A program made the position numbers and the translations under genes. From contig NW_004624881.1 in assembly GCF_000247695.1 (NCBI RefSeq), positions 2,680,371-2,744,370 on the forward strand: 64,000 nucleotides of DNA, given 5' to 3'. The DNA is from Heterocephalus glaber (taxonomy: Eukaryota > Chordata > Mammalia > Rodentia > Bathyergidae). Shown one piece after another: positions 48,830-59,703 of the stretch (its first letter is position 1; each line of letters begins with the position of its first letter). The notes beneath the pieces were generated by a model. That model made no database searches, was not told where the DNA came from, and saw only the letters and a program-made list of their open reading frames with translations.

Positions 48830-49400
48830 CAACACAGCATCTGTCCAGCCAGTCTGAGTTGGCTGAGTCTCTACTGAAGGTCACAGCTCCTGCCAGGATC
48901 CTTAGGACACAGACCCTGGCAGATTAGCAGCAACTCCCCCTCCTCTTCATGCACACATCTTCCATAGCACATCCCTGGTCTACCTAGAGGGGATGAATGC
49001 ACCCACCTGCCTCCTACCCACCTACTGATACAGCCACTCCTGCCCAATGTATCAAAATGTTCTGTGACTGTGTGAACCTTCAGAAATGTTCTGCTAAACT
49101 CTTTCCCTTTGCAAGAATGTTCTGTAGCTCTGACCCTCCTTTCAGTGAGCATGCTCACCTACCCTTTAGATCCCTATAAAAGGAAGCTCTCATTTCTGAT
49201 GAAATTCTCAGACTTTGGAGGATGAACTCCTCTGAGCCCACCAGAGTAATAAAGGTTTTTCTCCACTTCTTTGAGTGACCTTTGCATTCTAGAGGCTTTA
49301 TATTGTGAGCTGTGACCCAGAGCTGCCACACTGAGCTGTAACAATCAGCTGTCCCTCACAGCTGTGGCACTTGGCTGTGATACTGAGCTGTTCCACTTTG
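48830..49400 (+). mobile_element. Candidate solo LTR (endogenous retrovirus-like)
   Basis: LTR-like promoter and polyadenylation layout: a TATA box (TATAAAA, 49175-49181), a transcribed region of about 70 bases, AATAAA (49248-49253, in AGTAATAAAGG), then a CT/GT-rich U5-like stretch. The far end has a cluster of AGCTGT/ACTGAG short repeats (49310-49400). No gag, pol or env sequence flanks it. Family unknown; exact termini not located. Confidence 0.6.
49175..49181 (+). promoter_or_regulatory. TATA box of candidate LTR
   Basis: TATAAAA lies 73 bases upstream of the AATAAA polyadenylation signal, the compact spacing typical of an LTR. Confidence 0.55.
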
Positions 49401-50218
49401 CCAAAGAACTATCACCCTCATTATCTGTAATATTCTATTTTTTAACTTTTGATGTACTTTTATCAATAAACACAAATTGCATGTAGCAAAATGTTTAAAT
49501 GTTTGTGAATTTATTTGGCCTAGAATAAGCCAATTTCTCAGAATGTTGCAAACATTTTAAATAATGATTATCCTCATACTTTGGTGAATATATACTGTAT
49601 AATTAATATTTTATGTTTTGAATCATATATGCATCAAATTATGGCAGTAGCTTAAAGGTGCGAGTACTTGCCTGTTTCTCCAGAACTTAGAATCAAATTG
49701 TGTGGTTGTGGACTAAGCTGGGGACAGTGGAGTGAGCTGGACTTGTACAGTGCAGTGCAGAGACTGGGGATCCCCAGAGATTTTCAAGCAGAGAAGAATG
49801 GGAGGAAGAGAAGATAAGCCCTGAGTGTGGAGCAGTGGAGCAGGAGAATATGGTGTGAACCATGGAAGGGATACAGGTGAGGGTGGAGGAGCCCTAGGGG
49901 ACTGCACTAGTGTAGGGTTCAGCACCTTACAGACTTACAAGTTATGATCTGAAAGTATGATGGATACTGACAGGAAAAAAGAAATACTATTAAAAAACCA
50001 CACACTGCCTCATATCAAACACTTGTCTCATTGCCCTTACCACTTTCTGAGGTAGGTAAAGAAGTCCTCTTTCCTGGTGTCTTTAGTTTCACTGTCTTGG
50101 GTGCCTCGATATCCTAAATCCATTCAAAACACTAAAATACAGAATGATTGTTTTTCATGATAAGCAAAGTGGTCATAATTGTTTCTATAAATAACATTTT
50201 ATAATAATTTTTATTATT
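49401..50218. other. Intergenic; no gene recognised
   Basis: AT-rich sequence with a purine-rich patch at 49710-49900. No convincing gene. Confidence 0.4.
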
Positions 50219-50316
50219 AGAAGTAACTTTAGAAACTGCAAAATATACACCCTCCAATCCATGTTCAATACAGATTTATATTTCATATGTGACATAAATA
50301 TAAACAAATGATACAG
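50219..50316. repeat. 98-bp direct repeat flanking L1 composite, left copy
   Basis: It begins AGAAGTAACTTTAGAAACTG and ends near AAACAAATGATACAG. The same 98 bases recur at 53151-53248 with three differences. Confidence 0.97.
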
Positions 50317-51054
50317 GAATAAACCAATGTGAGGATAGAATTTCAGATATAGAAGATAAGATTGCAATTAGTGACCAGGAAAAGAAAAATTGCTTTAAAA
50401 TTGTAAGGAAACATGAGAAATCGATCCAGCAGCTGCTAGATGATGCAAAGAAGAATAACGTAAGACTGATTGGAGTCAATGAAGAAAGAGGAGAGAGTGC
50501 AGATGACATAAAAAACCTGTTCACAGAAATGATGGCAGAAAACTTCCCAAGGAGGGGAAAAGAACTTGACATACAGATAAGGGAGGCATATAGGGCTCCA
50601 GCTAGCATTGGTAAAAAAAAAAAAAACTACACATAGACATATGATAGGATTCCAGAAACCCAACAGAAGAACAAAATTCTACAAGCAGTTAGAGAAAAGA
50701 AACAAATCACATACAAAGGAAAGCCCATCAGAACCACAGCAGAGTTCTCAAGGCAAGAAGAGCTTGGAGTGACGTATTTCAAGCCCTAAAGGAAAATAGG
50801 CTCCAAGCCAGATTGATGTACCCTGCAAAACTATCGTTCAAAGTTGATGGAGAAATAAGATGCTTTAATGATAAAGAGCACCTCAGGAACTTCATGAATA
50901 CCAAACCAGCACTCCAAAAATTTTTTGACAATATTCTAGGAAAAGACAATGAGGACCACAACCCCAGGAAGCCCAGCAGCATGAATCCATTGGGCGTGAC
51001 AAATTAAACACAAAGGGAGAGAATCCAACAGAAAGAAAATGTCATGACAAGGCT
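50317..51054 (+). mobile_element. L1 ORF1 region fragment, sense
   Basis: Sense ORF1 sequence from the end of the coiled coil through the RRM-like and C-terminal domains. The open piece at 50813-51007 encodes YPAKLSFKVDGEIRCFNDKE and ends at the ORF1 stop. It aligns closely with 20640-21300. ORF2 sequence does not follow; old antisense L1 does. Confidence 0.9.
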
Positions 51055-52835
51055 TTTAAAACTTTTAACTTCATCTCCCTAATGAGTTTATAATTCAATC
51101 TTGTTATTGTACTGATTAGTATTTTTCTTATTCTAGAGTCGTACACCTTTGCTTGTGCTGTACTGGCTATTAATCATCTTCTTATGTCTACTTTTTAATT
51201 GGGTTGTCTATTAATGAGCTCTAAGAATTCTTTATATATTCTGCTCATAGATTATATGCATTGTAGATATGGTCTGTTTAAGGACAACTTTTCATTTTAA
51301 TGATGTCATTTAAAGTTCTAAATTCTGATGGAATCTCATTTATCATTTTTTTCTTTTATACATCGTGTTTTTTGTATCCTAGGTAGTTCTTGCCTATTCT
51401 GAATTCATAAACATTTTCCCTTACAATTTCTTCTTAAAGATTTATACATTTAGGCTTTCATATTTAGGTTCATAGATCCCTTCACATCATTTTTATATAT
51501 GGAAATAAAGGTTGAGGTTAATTTTTTATATATGGATACCAGGTGTTCTAGTGCCATTTGCTGAAAACACTATGTTTTCCTCAGCTCTTGAATTGAGTTT
51601 ATATTCTATAAAATGTTAATGTTAAATAATCTTTCAAAACTCAGTGGACCATATATGTGTGGTTCTATTTCTAGATTCTCTGTTTTATTCCAATGATCTA
51701 TATCTTTCCTTACACCAACACTGCCTTGATTACTGTAGCTTTAGAAGATGTCTTAAAATTAGGTACTAAAAGTCTTCCAACACTGTTATTTTGTTGTTGT
51801 TGTTTGTTTTTTCTTTTTACTTTTCTAGGTCCTTTGTGCTTCTACATAACTTTTAAATTTCAATATCCAGTTCTTCATTTATAGCAAGTATACACAGACC
51901 TGAATTTTTATATATACCTTGTGTTTTCTAATCCTGCTAAATTCAAATACAAGTTCTAGGGGCTTCTAGAGATTTCTTAGTATTTTCTCTGTAGATGATC
52001 ATTTCATCTACAAATAAAGATTTTGCTTCTACCTTGCCAATCCTATCCTAATTGTGTCCTTTTATTGCCAGACTATTTTGGTGGGGCCTAGGTTTCAAAG
52101 TTTAATGGACAGATGAAGAGTAGACACATCTGCCCTTGTCCCCACCTTAAGGAGAAAGCATTGTACCTTTTCCATTCATATAAGGAATTCTTGATGGAAG
52201 TATGGAGTACATGTCTTTAATTTGTTGAGAAGTTTCTGTTCTACTTCTAGTCTCCTGATACCTCTTACCATCAACAGGTGTGGAATTTGGTCCAATACTT
52301 TTTCTCCAACTATGCCTTTTTCCTTTCCTCTCTTAAAATGATGACTTTTGGGGGTGGATCTTCCAATGCTGAACCAACACTGCCATCCCTATAACAAAAC
52401 CACTTTCTACATCCTGCCAGATCTGAATTCTAATAGTTTGTTTTGTTAAACAAATTTCTATCTATGTTTATACATTTTTCTTCTGTTATCTTTATCCAGT
52501 TTTAGGATTAGTACAATGTTGAGTTCCTAAAATGAGGGGAGAAGAGTTCCTTCTTTTTTCTGCTTTAAATGTTTGATATAATTTATCAGTTAAAATGTAT
52601 ATGAGCCTGCTCTTGTCATATAGGCAGGCTTTCAAGCTAGGAATATACTTTCTTTAATAGGTGCTATTCAAATGTTTTATTTCCTCCAGAGTTAGTTTCA
52701 TTAATTTGTCTTCCAAGGTACTTCTCAGAAGTTGTCAAGTTTACTTCAAAGCAGATTTTTGAAATATGCTTTATATATCCTTTTAAATTCTGTAAAATCT
52801 GTGGTAATGTCTCCTAGGTCTTGATATTGTAATTT
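51055..52835 (-). mobile_element. Old L1 ORF2 fragment, antisense, inside the 98-bp-flanked composite
   Basis: Diverged complement of ancient L1 ORF2: AAGAATTCTTTATATATTCT, GTTGTCTATTAATG, GCTTTCATATTTAGGTTCAT, TAGTGCCATTTGCTGAAAAC, TCCAATGATCTATATC, CCTTGATTACTGTAGCTTTA, and CTTGTGTTTTCTAATCCTGC further on. It is clearly older than the flanking sense L1 parts. Confidence 0.75.
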
Positions 52836-53150
52836 TTAAAATGTATAATGGAAATTGTGTAATAGGATGTAAAGGTCTAAAGGAGCAGTGAAAGTGGGAG
52901 GGGTAGGGGAAAGGAAAGAAGGGAAAAGAAAAAATATGAGAAAAGGAAAAAAATGGAAACAAAATCTTTGCAAATAGGGAAGGATGGACAGGGTAAAGGG
53001 AGGGCAGGGGAAGGGGAAAAAAATAAGAACCAAGATACGTCATGTAATGGCAGAAGATCCCAATAATGAATGTAACTGTATTTTATACCTAAAATGTACC
53101 AATAAACTTAATGAGGGAAAAAATACATAAATGATAAATGCTACAAAAAA
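52836..53150 (+). mobile_element. L1 3' UTR and tail, sense
   Basis: Polypurine tract (GAGGGGTAGGGGAAAGGAAAG), AAATAGGGAAGGATGGACAG, CCTAAAATGTACCAATAAAC and an A-rich tail, immediately followed by the right 98-bp repeat. Confidence 0.93.
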
Positions 53151-53248
53151 AGAAGTAACTTTAGAAACTGCAAAATATACACCCTCCAGTCCATGTTCAA
53201 TACAGATTTATATTTCATATATGACATAAATATAAACAAATGATGCAG
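53151..53248. repeat. 98-bp direct repeat flanking L1 composite, right copy
   Basis: Matches 50219-50316 at 95 of 98 positions; it directly follows the L1 A-rich tail. Confidence 0.97.
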
Positions 53249-53815
53249 CAAGACATTAAATTATTGGTAATACTGAATTCAAAGTAGGAGTGAGTTCACA
53301 TGAGAGGTTGGGAAAGATTTCCCTGCATAATGGAAATCTGCTCCATGGTGAGAATTGACCAGACTGCATAAAATGTCAGAAACCTGTCATTTCTTTAGCA
53401 TAGCTAATAAAGATTTAAGTAGTGTCTCAATGAACTTTCCTTTCCAATAATTTTAATTAATTTAGAAAGTCACTTTTTCATCACGTGGATGAAATACAAA
53501 ATATCTGCAACCTAAAGGAGGACAAGATGAATTTGATGCATGGACATAGCCCCTGGTTGGCTAGCTCCAAGGTAGAAACTGCACATGGTGGAAAGGCCTG
53601 CCATACAGAGAAGTTAGCATTGAGGCAACAAGAATCCAGAGAGAAAAAAGGAATAGCCAGGTAGGGAGATTTATCCTTTCAACTCATGCTACCAATAAAC
53701 TGCTTCTCTGACCAGGTTTCTCTTGCTAGCAGCACTATCAGCTCTGCAGACAACAAGCATCTTGCAAAAGCCCAAACTCTGAACACATGGGGGACATTTT
53801 TTATGTGAGCCATAG
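53249..53815. other. Intergenic; no gene recognised
   Basis: No convincing gene or repeat; it becomes GC-richer after 53520. Confidence 0.4.
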
Positions 53816-54400
53816 TATTCCAACCCTTGCCCTCGAAGAGTGATATCTATCTCTTTATGCAGAATGAATTTAGTCCTTCTTCAAGTTGCCAAAGTTGTAA
53901 TAGTTCCATCACAGTTGAAAAGACCAAGTCCAAAGTCTCATCTGAGAATCAAGACAAAATCTTAGCTGCGAGACCCTGTCAAAATAAAAATGAAAGTTAA
54001 ACACTGCTGGCATAGCATGGTTCAGGGTAAACATTCCAGTTCCAAAAGGGAGAAATGGAAAAATAGAAAAGAAGCAGACCAAAGCAAGAGCCAAACACAA
54101 CAGGGCAAATATTACATCCTATATCTCCTCCTAGCACCTGGGCAAGTAGTGGTGATGATGAACCCTATAGGATTAGGGCAACCCAACCTTGTGGTCTCCA
54201 CTCAGTTACTGGGGTCTTCCCAACTGCTGATTCATGTTTTTGGCCCTTCTGACTTCCTGGTCACTCCACTTCACTTTTTTCTTGTCTCTCATAACATCAC
54301 ATGATGCCGTCTCAGGGCCATGCTCTTTGGCCTCCCAGGCTTTCTTCTAACATCTGGGTGGAGGCTTACGTGACCCCATAACTCTTACATTCTCTTTTGA
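53816..54400 (-). mobile_element. ERVL-MaLR-like LTR/internal remnant, antisense (tentative)
   Basis: The stretch AAGTCCAAAGTCTCATCTGA and the following CAGTTCCAAAAGGGAGAAAT match, in antisense, the widely repeated MaLR (THE1/MST/MLT-type) segment whose sense strand reads TCAGATGAGACTTTGGACTT. Termini are not located and coding capacity is absent. Confidence 0.5.
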
Positions 54401-54598
54401 CATAAAACTAACACCACATTGATGGCATTCAAAACATAAAATAATATGAAAATGTTATACACTTGCCTACAAATTTGTTATTCCAAAAACATATGCATAA
54501 TGAGTATTTTGTCAAGGACTGAATGTATATAAAAAAAAAGGATTATTTAAAAGAATGTAGTATAGGCCAAAGCAAAGAGAGAATTAGACAAAACATTA

Positions 54599-55521
54599 TC
54601 AAGGCTTGCCCCACCTCAACACCTTCATGAAGGCTCTGATGACTTCTCTGCTGTGGAGGCTGTAGATGAGGGGATTCAGCATGGGTGTGAGGATGGTATA
54701 GAAGACAGACACTATCTTGTCCTGGGATAGTGACTGGTCAGTCACAGGCTGGATGTACATGAACATGACTGTTCCAGAGTATATGACCAATACTATCAGG
54801 TGGGAGGAGCAGGTGTCAAAAGCTTTGCAGTGACCCTTGCCTGATCCCATGTGGATGACAGCCAGAATAACATAAGTATAAAAAGAAATGATAATTGCTA
54901 TGGGCAAACCAATCATCACAATACAACAAATAAAAACCATCTCTTCAAATGTGGATGTGTCATTGCATGAGAGGATTAGCAATGAAGGGAAGTCACAGAA
55001 AAAGTGGGCTATTTTCCAGGACCCACAATAAGAGAAGGAAAATGTAGCTACAGCATCAATGATTCAATCACTAGATCCCAGGATCAAGGAGGAAGCAGCC
55101 ATAATTCCCAAAATTTTGGGACTCATGAGATTGGTATACAGAGGGTGGCAAATGGCAATGTTGTGGTAAGTCATGACAGCCAGCAGGAAACACTCAGCTC
55201 CAACCAGCAATGAATAGAAAAATATATGTGTGGTGCAACCAGCCATTTAAATGACCTGGATACCAGATAGGAAGTTCACCACCATCTTAGGGACAGTGGT
55301 GCAGATGAGCATGAGGTCCATGTGGGAGAGCTGGCTGACAAGGAAGATCATGGGTGTGTGCAGCTGGGCATTAGGTAGATGAGGAGGACCATGGCTTTGT
55401 TCCCCATGCAGGACACTCTGGAGATGGCCAGGACCAGGGTGAAGAGGAAAGGGTGGAAGGGGCTGTGATCAAAGATTCCCAACAGGAAGTCAGAGTTGAA
55501 GGTCAGATTCTCCCAAGCCAT
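54599..55521 (-). pseudogene. Olfactory receptor pseudogene, OR2T-like (copy 2)
   Basis: A minus-strand odorant receptor GPCR. The start MAWENLTFNSDF is at 55521, as in human OR2T1-type receptors, but the following Ile codon is missing. TM1 contains [14 protein letters not shown] 1-bp deletion near 55375 shifts the LHTPM region. A TAA follows TM3 entry (about 55247), and the DRY region is read TYHNIAICHP, one codon short. A TGA follows SSLILGSSD (about 55064). Beyond it the last 127 codons are open (54599-54982): LILSCNDTSTFEEMVFICC, HMGSGKGHCKAFDTCSSHL, and [20 protein letters not shown], ending RWGKP. Total length is near the normal OR size. Nonfunctional. Confidence 0.95.
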
Positions 55522-56510
55522 TGTGAACATACACTCTATCTAGTACCATAAAAAGTGAAATCAGTTTATTCATTTGTTAAACTTTTACCCAGTGTCTTAC
55601 AAGATATCTGGTTCTAGAAATTTCTGTAGGTCAGTGTTCAATACAATAAAACTAGACTTAAGGGACTCAAAGCTTAATAGGCACAAATTCAAAATGAAAC
55701 TTATTGTACTCAAAAGTTTCTCACTTAGGAAATTTTGGAACTTGTTCTAAATACCACCTCTGAGCATCCATTTTTCTCACTTGAAAACATAGAATGACAA
55801 TATGTAATATTATTTTGTGGATAGAGTTTTTGCAATATTCATATGTTCCACAGGCAAAGAATAACTGTAACATCCTTTGTACATCTGTTAATTAATAAAA
55901 GTAGATTTGGTCAGCATTTGGTTGGCACAATAATAGAGGTCAAAAGTTAGATTTGTGCCTGTCACAGGACAAAAGGCACTTTTATCACTAGTGATGACAA
56001 AATCTCTATGTTTGTTTATTACTTTATAGCTTAGAGTGTTTGGCTTTAATTTACATTCAATGTTCTACAGATTAAATGGTTCAATGAGAAAAATTATTAC
56101 TAACTTATTTAATTCTGCAATTATGTATGTCTAAAACCTGGACCCTTTTCTCAGTAGTTGATATATTGAAGAGTTTATTCACTATAAACATATTTTGGGC
56201 TGGTCCTCGATTTTGATTTAATTCACATGTTTAAAAATGATAGATAAATAACTACCACAAATTGTCATTTTCTAAACTGCTTGATGCTATTGTTGTTGCA
56301 GATTGTATCATGTGGGCTAAGGTGTTGTGACTGACCTAATCAATTGTCCTTCCTGGTATACTGAAAATGAGATTAGCTAAGAGTCATTAGAGACTCCATA
56401 CGTACAGACCATATATATCTGGAAGACACTTCTGAGAAATAATCATTCTTTAAATCTTCTAAATACAAGCAACAAAAATACTTACAATAAGCAATATTGA
56501 AGTATCAACC
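55522..56510. other. Upstream flank of OR2T-like copy 2; no gene recognised
   Basis: AT-rich sequence without a recognisable repeat or coding frame; it would hold the former OR promoter-proximal region. Confidence 0.4.
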
Positions 56511-57325
56511 CAGGAATTGATCCAAAAACACAGTACCAACAACAAAAATAGAAATAAGAAGTCACCTAAGGAAGCCACAAAATCAGGCTACCAGCTCACC
56601 AAACTGGGGGAAATGAGATGGAAAAGTCTGATAATCAATCACCTGGATAACCTGAATTGATGGCACAGGAAGTAACAAAATAGAATGAGGCTCTAGAAAA
56701 AGTCAAAACAGAAATAATTTCCCAGATAACCACAGAGATGTTGAGCAGAATGAAAGACATGATTAGAGACTGTTGAACAGAAAGAGATAAAAAATAATAG
56801 ATGAACTCATGACCATGATAGAAACCATTAATGCCCAGCATAGGAAAGAAATAGAAACCATGAATACACGACATAGGAAAGAAATGGAATCCATGAAACA
56901 GATTCAAACAGATATTCAGGAGATTAAAAACTCTATTGAAAACATTTGCAGCAGAATGAGTGAATATGACGACACCATATCAGACATAGAAGACACGATT
57001 GTGGTCAGTGACCATAAAAAGAGAGATTGGTTAAAAATAGTAAGGGACCATGAGAAATTTATCGGGCAGATGAGGCAAAGAAAAATAATATAAGAGTTAT
57101 AGGAATCCATTAAAAATCAGGAAAAAGTACAAATGACAAAAAAAAACCTGTTCACAGAATTAAAGACAGAAAAATTCCCAAACAGAGTGAAAGAATTTGA
57201 CATACAGATGAGTGAGGCATATTGGATTCCAACTAGCCATGATAAAAAAAATCTACACCTAGACATATAATGATCATGATCCTGGAAACCCAACAGAAGA
57301 ACAAAATACTACAAGCAGTTAGGCA
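56511..57325 (+). mobile_element. L1 5' part (5' UTR end plus ORF1), 3'-truncated, sense
   Basis: Starts near the 5' UTR/ORF1 junction (GGGAAATGAGATGGAA, as at 20380) and ends abruptly in ORF1 after ACTACAAGCAGTTAGG. A 94-codon open piece at 56809-57093 encodes a coiled coil with repeated HRKEIETMN / HRKEMESMK heptads, an internal duplication. A 5' piece without any 3' end is unusual for L1 and implies later deletion. Confidence 0.88.
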
Positions 57326-59480
57326 CACACTTCTCTTGTCATGAGAAACAACCTTGAGGCCTAGTTTTGTGGTGGCCACAATATCCTCTGAGTTCCTGTG
57401 CTGCTGAGCTCAGTGAAACAGATACAGGGGAACCAATGTCCTAGGATGTCCTTTTCAAACAGGGCTTTGAGGTACTGTCTTCTCACATGAAAATTTTGCA
57501 ACTTTGCATCCTTGAGCTTTGAATGAGCGGGGGCTTGCTGATCCCTAAGATGCCCTCAGGACATCTTTCATTTTGTCCCAATACAAATCATCGATTCTTT
57601 TCAACAACACTAACCTCTATAGTAGTCATATTCCTGTTAGCCCCAACTTTACAGATTTTTTTTTCTATGCCAAAATTAAAAGGTTTTTCAATTTTTCTTT
57701 TCTGTCTTCAGTTCACTTTTAAATTGGATAAAAGCAGTAGAACCTATGCCACAGCCTAAATGTAGGGTTGCTGTGAAATTTCCTCCAACAGATTGATTAG
57801 TCCTGGACTCTCCTAGTCCCAGTGTCCTGCAAAGTGTCAGGACATAGGCAAAATATATATAGACACATTTTTTTGCCAAGCATAGCACACAGGTTCTTGC
57901 ATTCATATGCTACTGGTGTCTTTGTTCAAAAATTAAATCTCCTGGGCCTGTTTTATAGTCTGAATTTCTAAAAATATTCTGTTCTTCTGATTGCTAATTA
58001 CAATTATCCCTATGACTCTGCTTACAGCATTCTGCAGTGTCTCTTGCCTGCATTTGCTAACCTGTCTACACACCTCCAGCAAACCAGTGTGAAGGGCTTA
58101 AGAGTCAGATGGTCAAGGCCCCAGTTTTCTTTTACCAAATTTTTTACTAGATATCTTTCTCATCACTGAGGCACAATACTTGACATGAACAATTTAAGGG
58201 AGGAATGATTTCATTTAGTTCACTGATTGGGGAAATTTATTCCATAGTTTTCTGGGAAGCAGGGCAACAGAAGGAGGAGTGTGGGGCCACAGATTGACCC
58301 CTAGGCCACATTTCCATGGCCCACCAAGACATACCTCTATGTGGGCTTCAGCAGTTCCTGTGCAGCTCCTAAGGCCAATCTGGTTGTCATTCTCACCTAA
58401 CCTCCTCAGCTAGCCACTGCCCATCAGTTTTTGGAATCCAGCTGGGGGAATTGGTGGCTTTGATCAGTTTGAGCCAGGCAAAGCTTTCTCTAAATCTCCC
58501 CCACCAAAAAGAATAGCTTAACATTTTCATTACATATCAGAAGTGTTATAGATAATAAAGACAGTCAGAGTGCCTTGTTTTCATTCTATGAAATATAAGA
58601 ACTAAATAATTTACCATATATGGTAATTCGTTAAGTTATGGTATTATTATTATTATCCTCATGATTATTTACTCACCCCCTTCCTCATGGTGGGAGCTGG
58701 ACAGGTATTGTGTATGTTTAATTTGTTTAAAATGTCCACAGAGTAATTGATAAATTTATGATTTTATATAAAATATAATTATTAATTATGGTTTTTATTG
58801 GTAGTTTAAAATTATGGAGTCTCAAGCTACATAAGCATGAATATGAAAAGTTAGAAATTAAGTGGCTAATAGAATAGAAACTAAAGAACATAGGTTAGTC
58901 CTCCAAATTTTAAAATTTGCTCTAAATGGGTAGGTTGAAACTTGATCAACATCATAGGCATTAATGGAAAAAGAGAAGGTATTTAAAACAGGTCTTTAAA
59001 CAAAGTGGAAGAAATTATGTTAAAATAGTATTTTCATAAACAGCTGAATATGAAAATTAATTGCAAGGAAGAACAAAAACAGAAAATATGAGTTTAAAAT
59101 AAAAGTATAATAGCAGTACTTGTTTTGCCAAAATTTTCGGTGTGATAATTAATTAAAAGGCAACATTTCCACAGAATGAGATAAAATGGAGAACTCAGAA
59201 ATGCAAATTACTTTAAACTGAAATTCATATTAGAAATTAGGGATAAAAGTTTAAAAATTTATGTTTTAAGCCATTTTACATGTATTGAGACAGAAGAATT
59301 TATGCTATTGATATAAAAATACAACTTTTAAGAAAATCACCATTAAATTAGAATAAATGTCATTGTGTAAAGGGAAAAATATATGATGACATCTATGTTG
59401 AGTTAATCTGTGATGAACTACAATAAAAACTTTTTTCTGAATTACTGTAAAAATAATAGGACATCAACTTCTACTGGGAC
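57326..59480. other. Intergenic; possible old LTR pieces, no gene
   Basis: 57340-58140 is mixed, with a 78-codon plus frame (57523-57759) of no recognisable type. 58140-58500 has a TTTCATTTAGTTCACTGATT segment and a GGGAAGCAGGGCAACAGAAG segment reminiscent of MaLR-type LTRs. 58550-59480 is AT-rich with an (ATT)n tract near 58640. Confidence 0.4.
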
Positions 59481-59687
59481 ACAGTAAATTTCTTGGAGGA
59501 TACATTTTCCAAAGATGGAAATAGAAGAGGATCATGGAGGTCATCAAGTCTCAGGTGTGGTTTACCTGCAGTCATGTGATGGAGCGCAGTTCAGGATGGT
59601 GTGGAGCTGTGGAAACTCTGTGACCTGGCACCCTAGTGGGGCAGGGTGAGGTCTTTGGGTGCTGCTCCTGTGAGCCCCAGTTAGTCC

Positions 59688-59703
59688 CCACCAGAGGGCG
59701 CTG
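59688..59703 (+). promoter_or_regulatory. CTCF-binding motif (strong match)
   Basis: CCCACCAGAGGGCGCT fits the mammalian CTCF core consensus (CCASYAGRKGGCRS). It sits in a small GC-rich patch (59540-59860), in an otherwise AT-rich neighbourhood. Motif evidence only. Confidence 0.75.

Noticed and set aside
54852..54982. Intact short OR receptor from the open 127-codon OR2T end
   Set aside because: It lacks TM1-TM4, and upstream stops and frameshifts make a functional receptor impossible.
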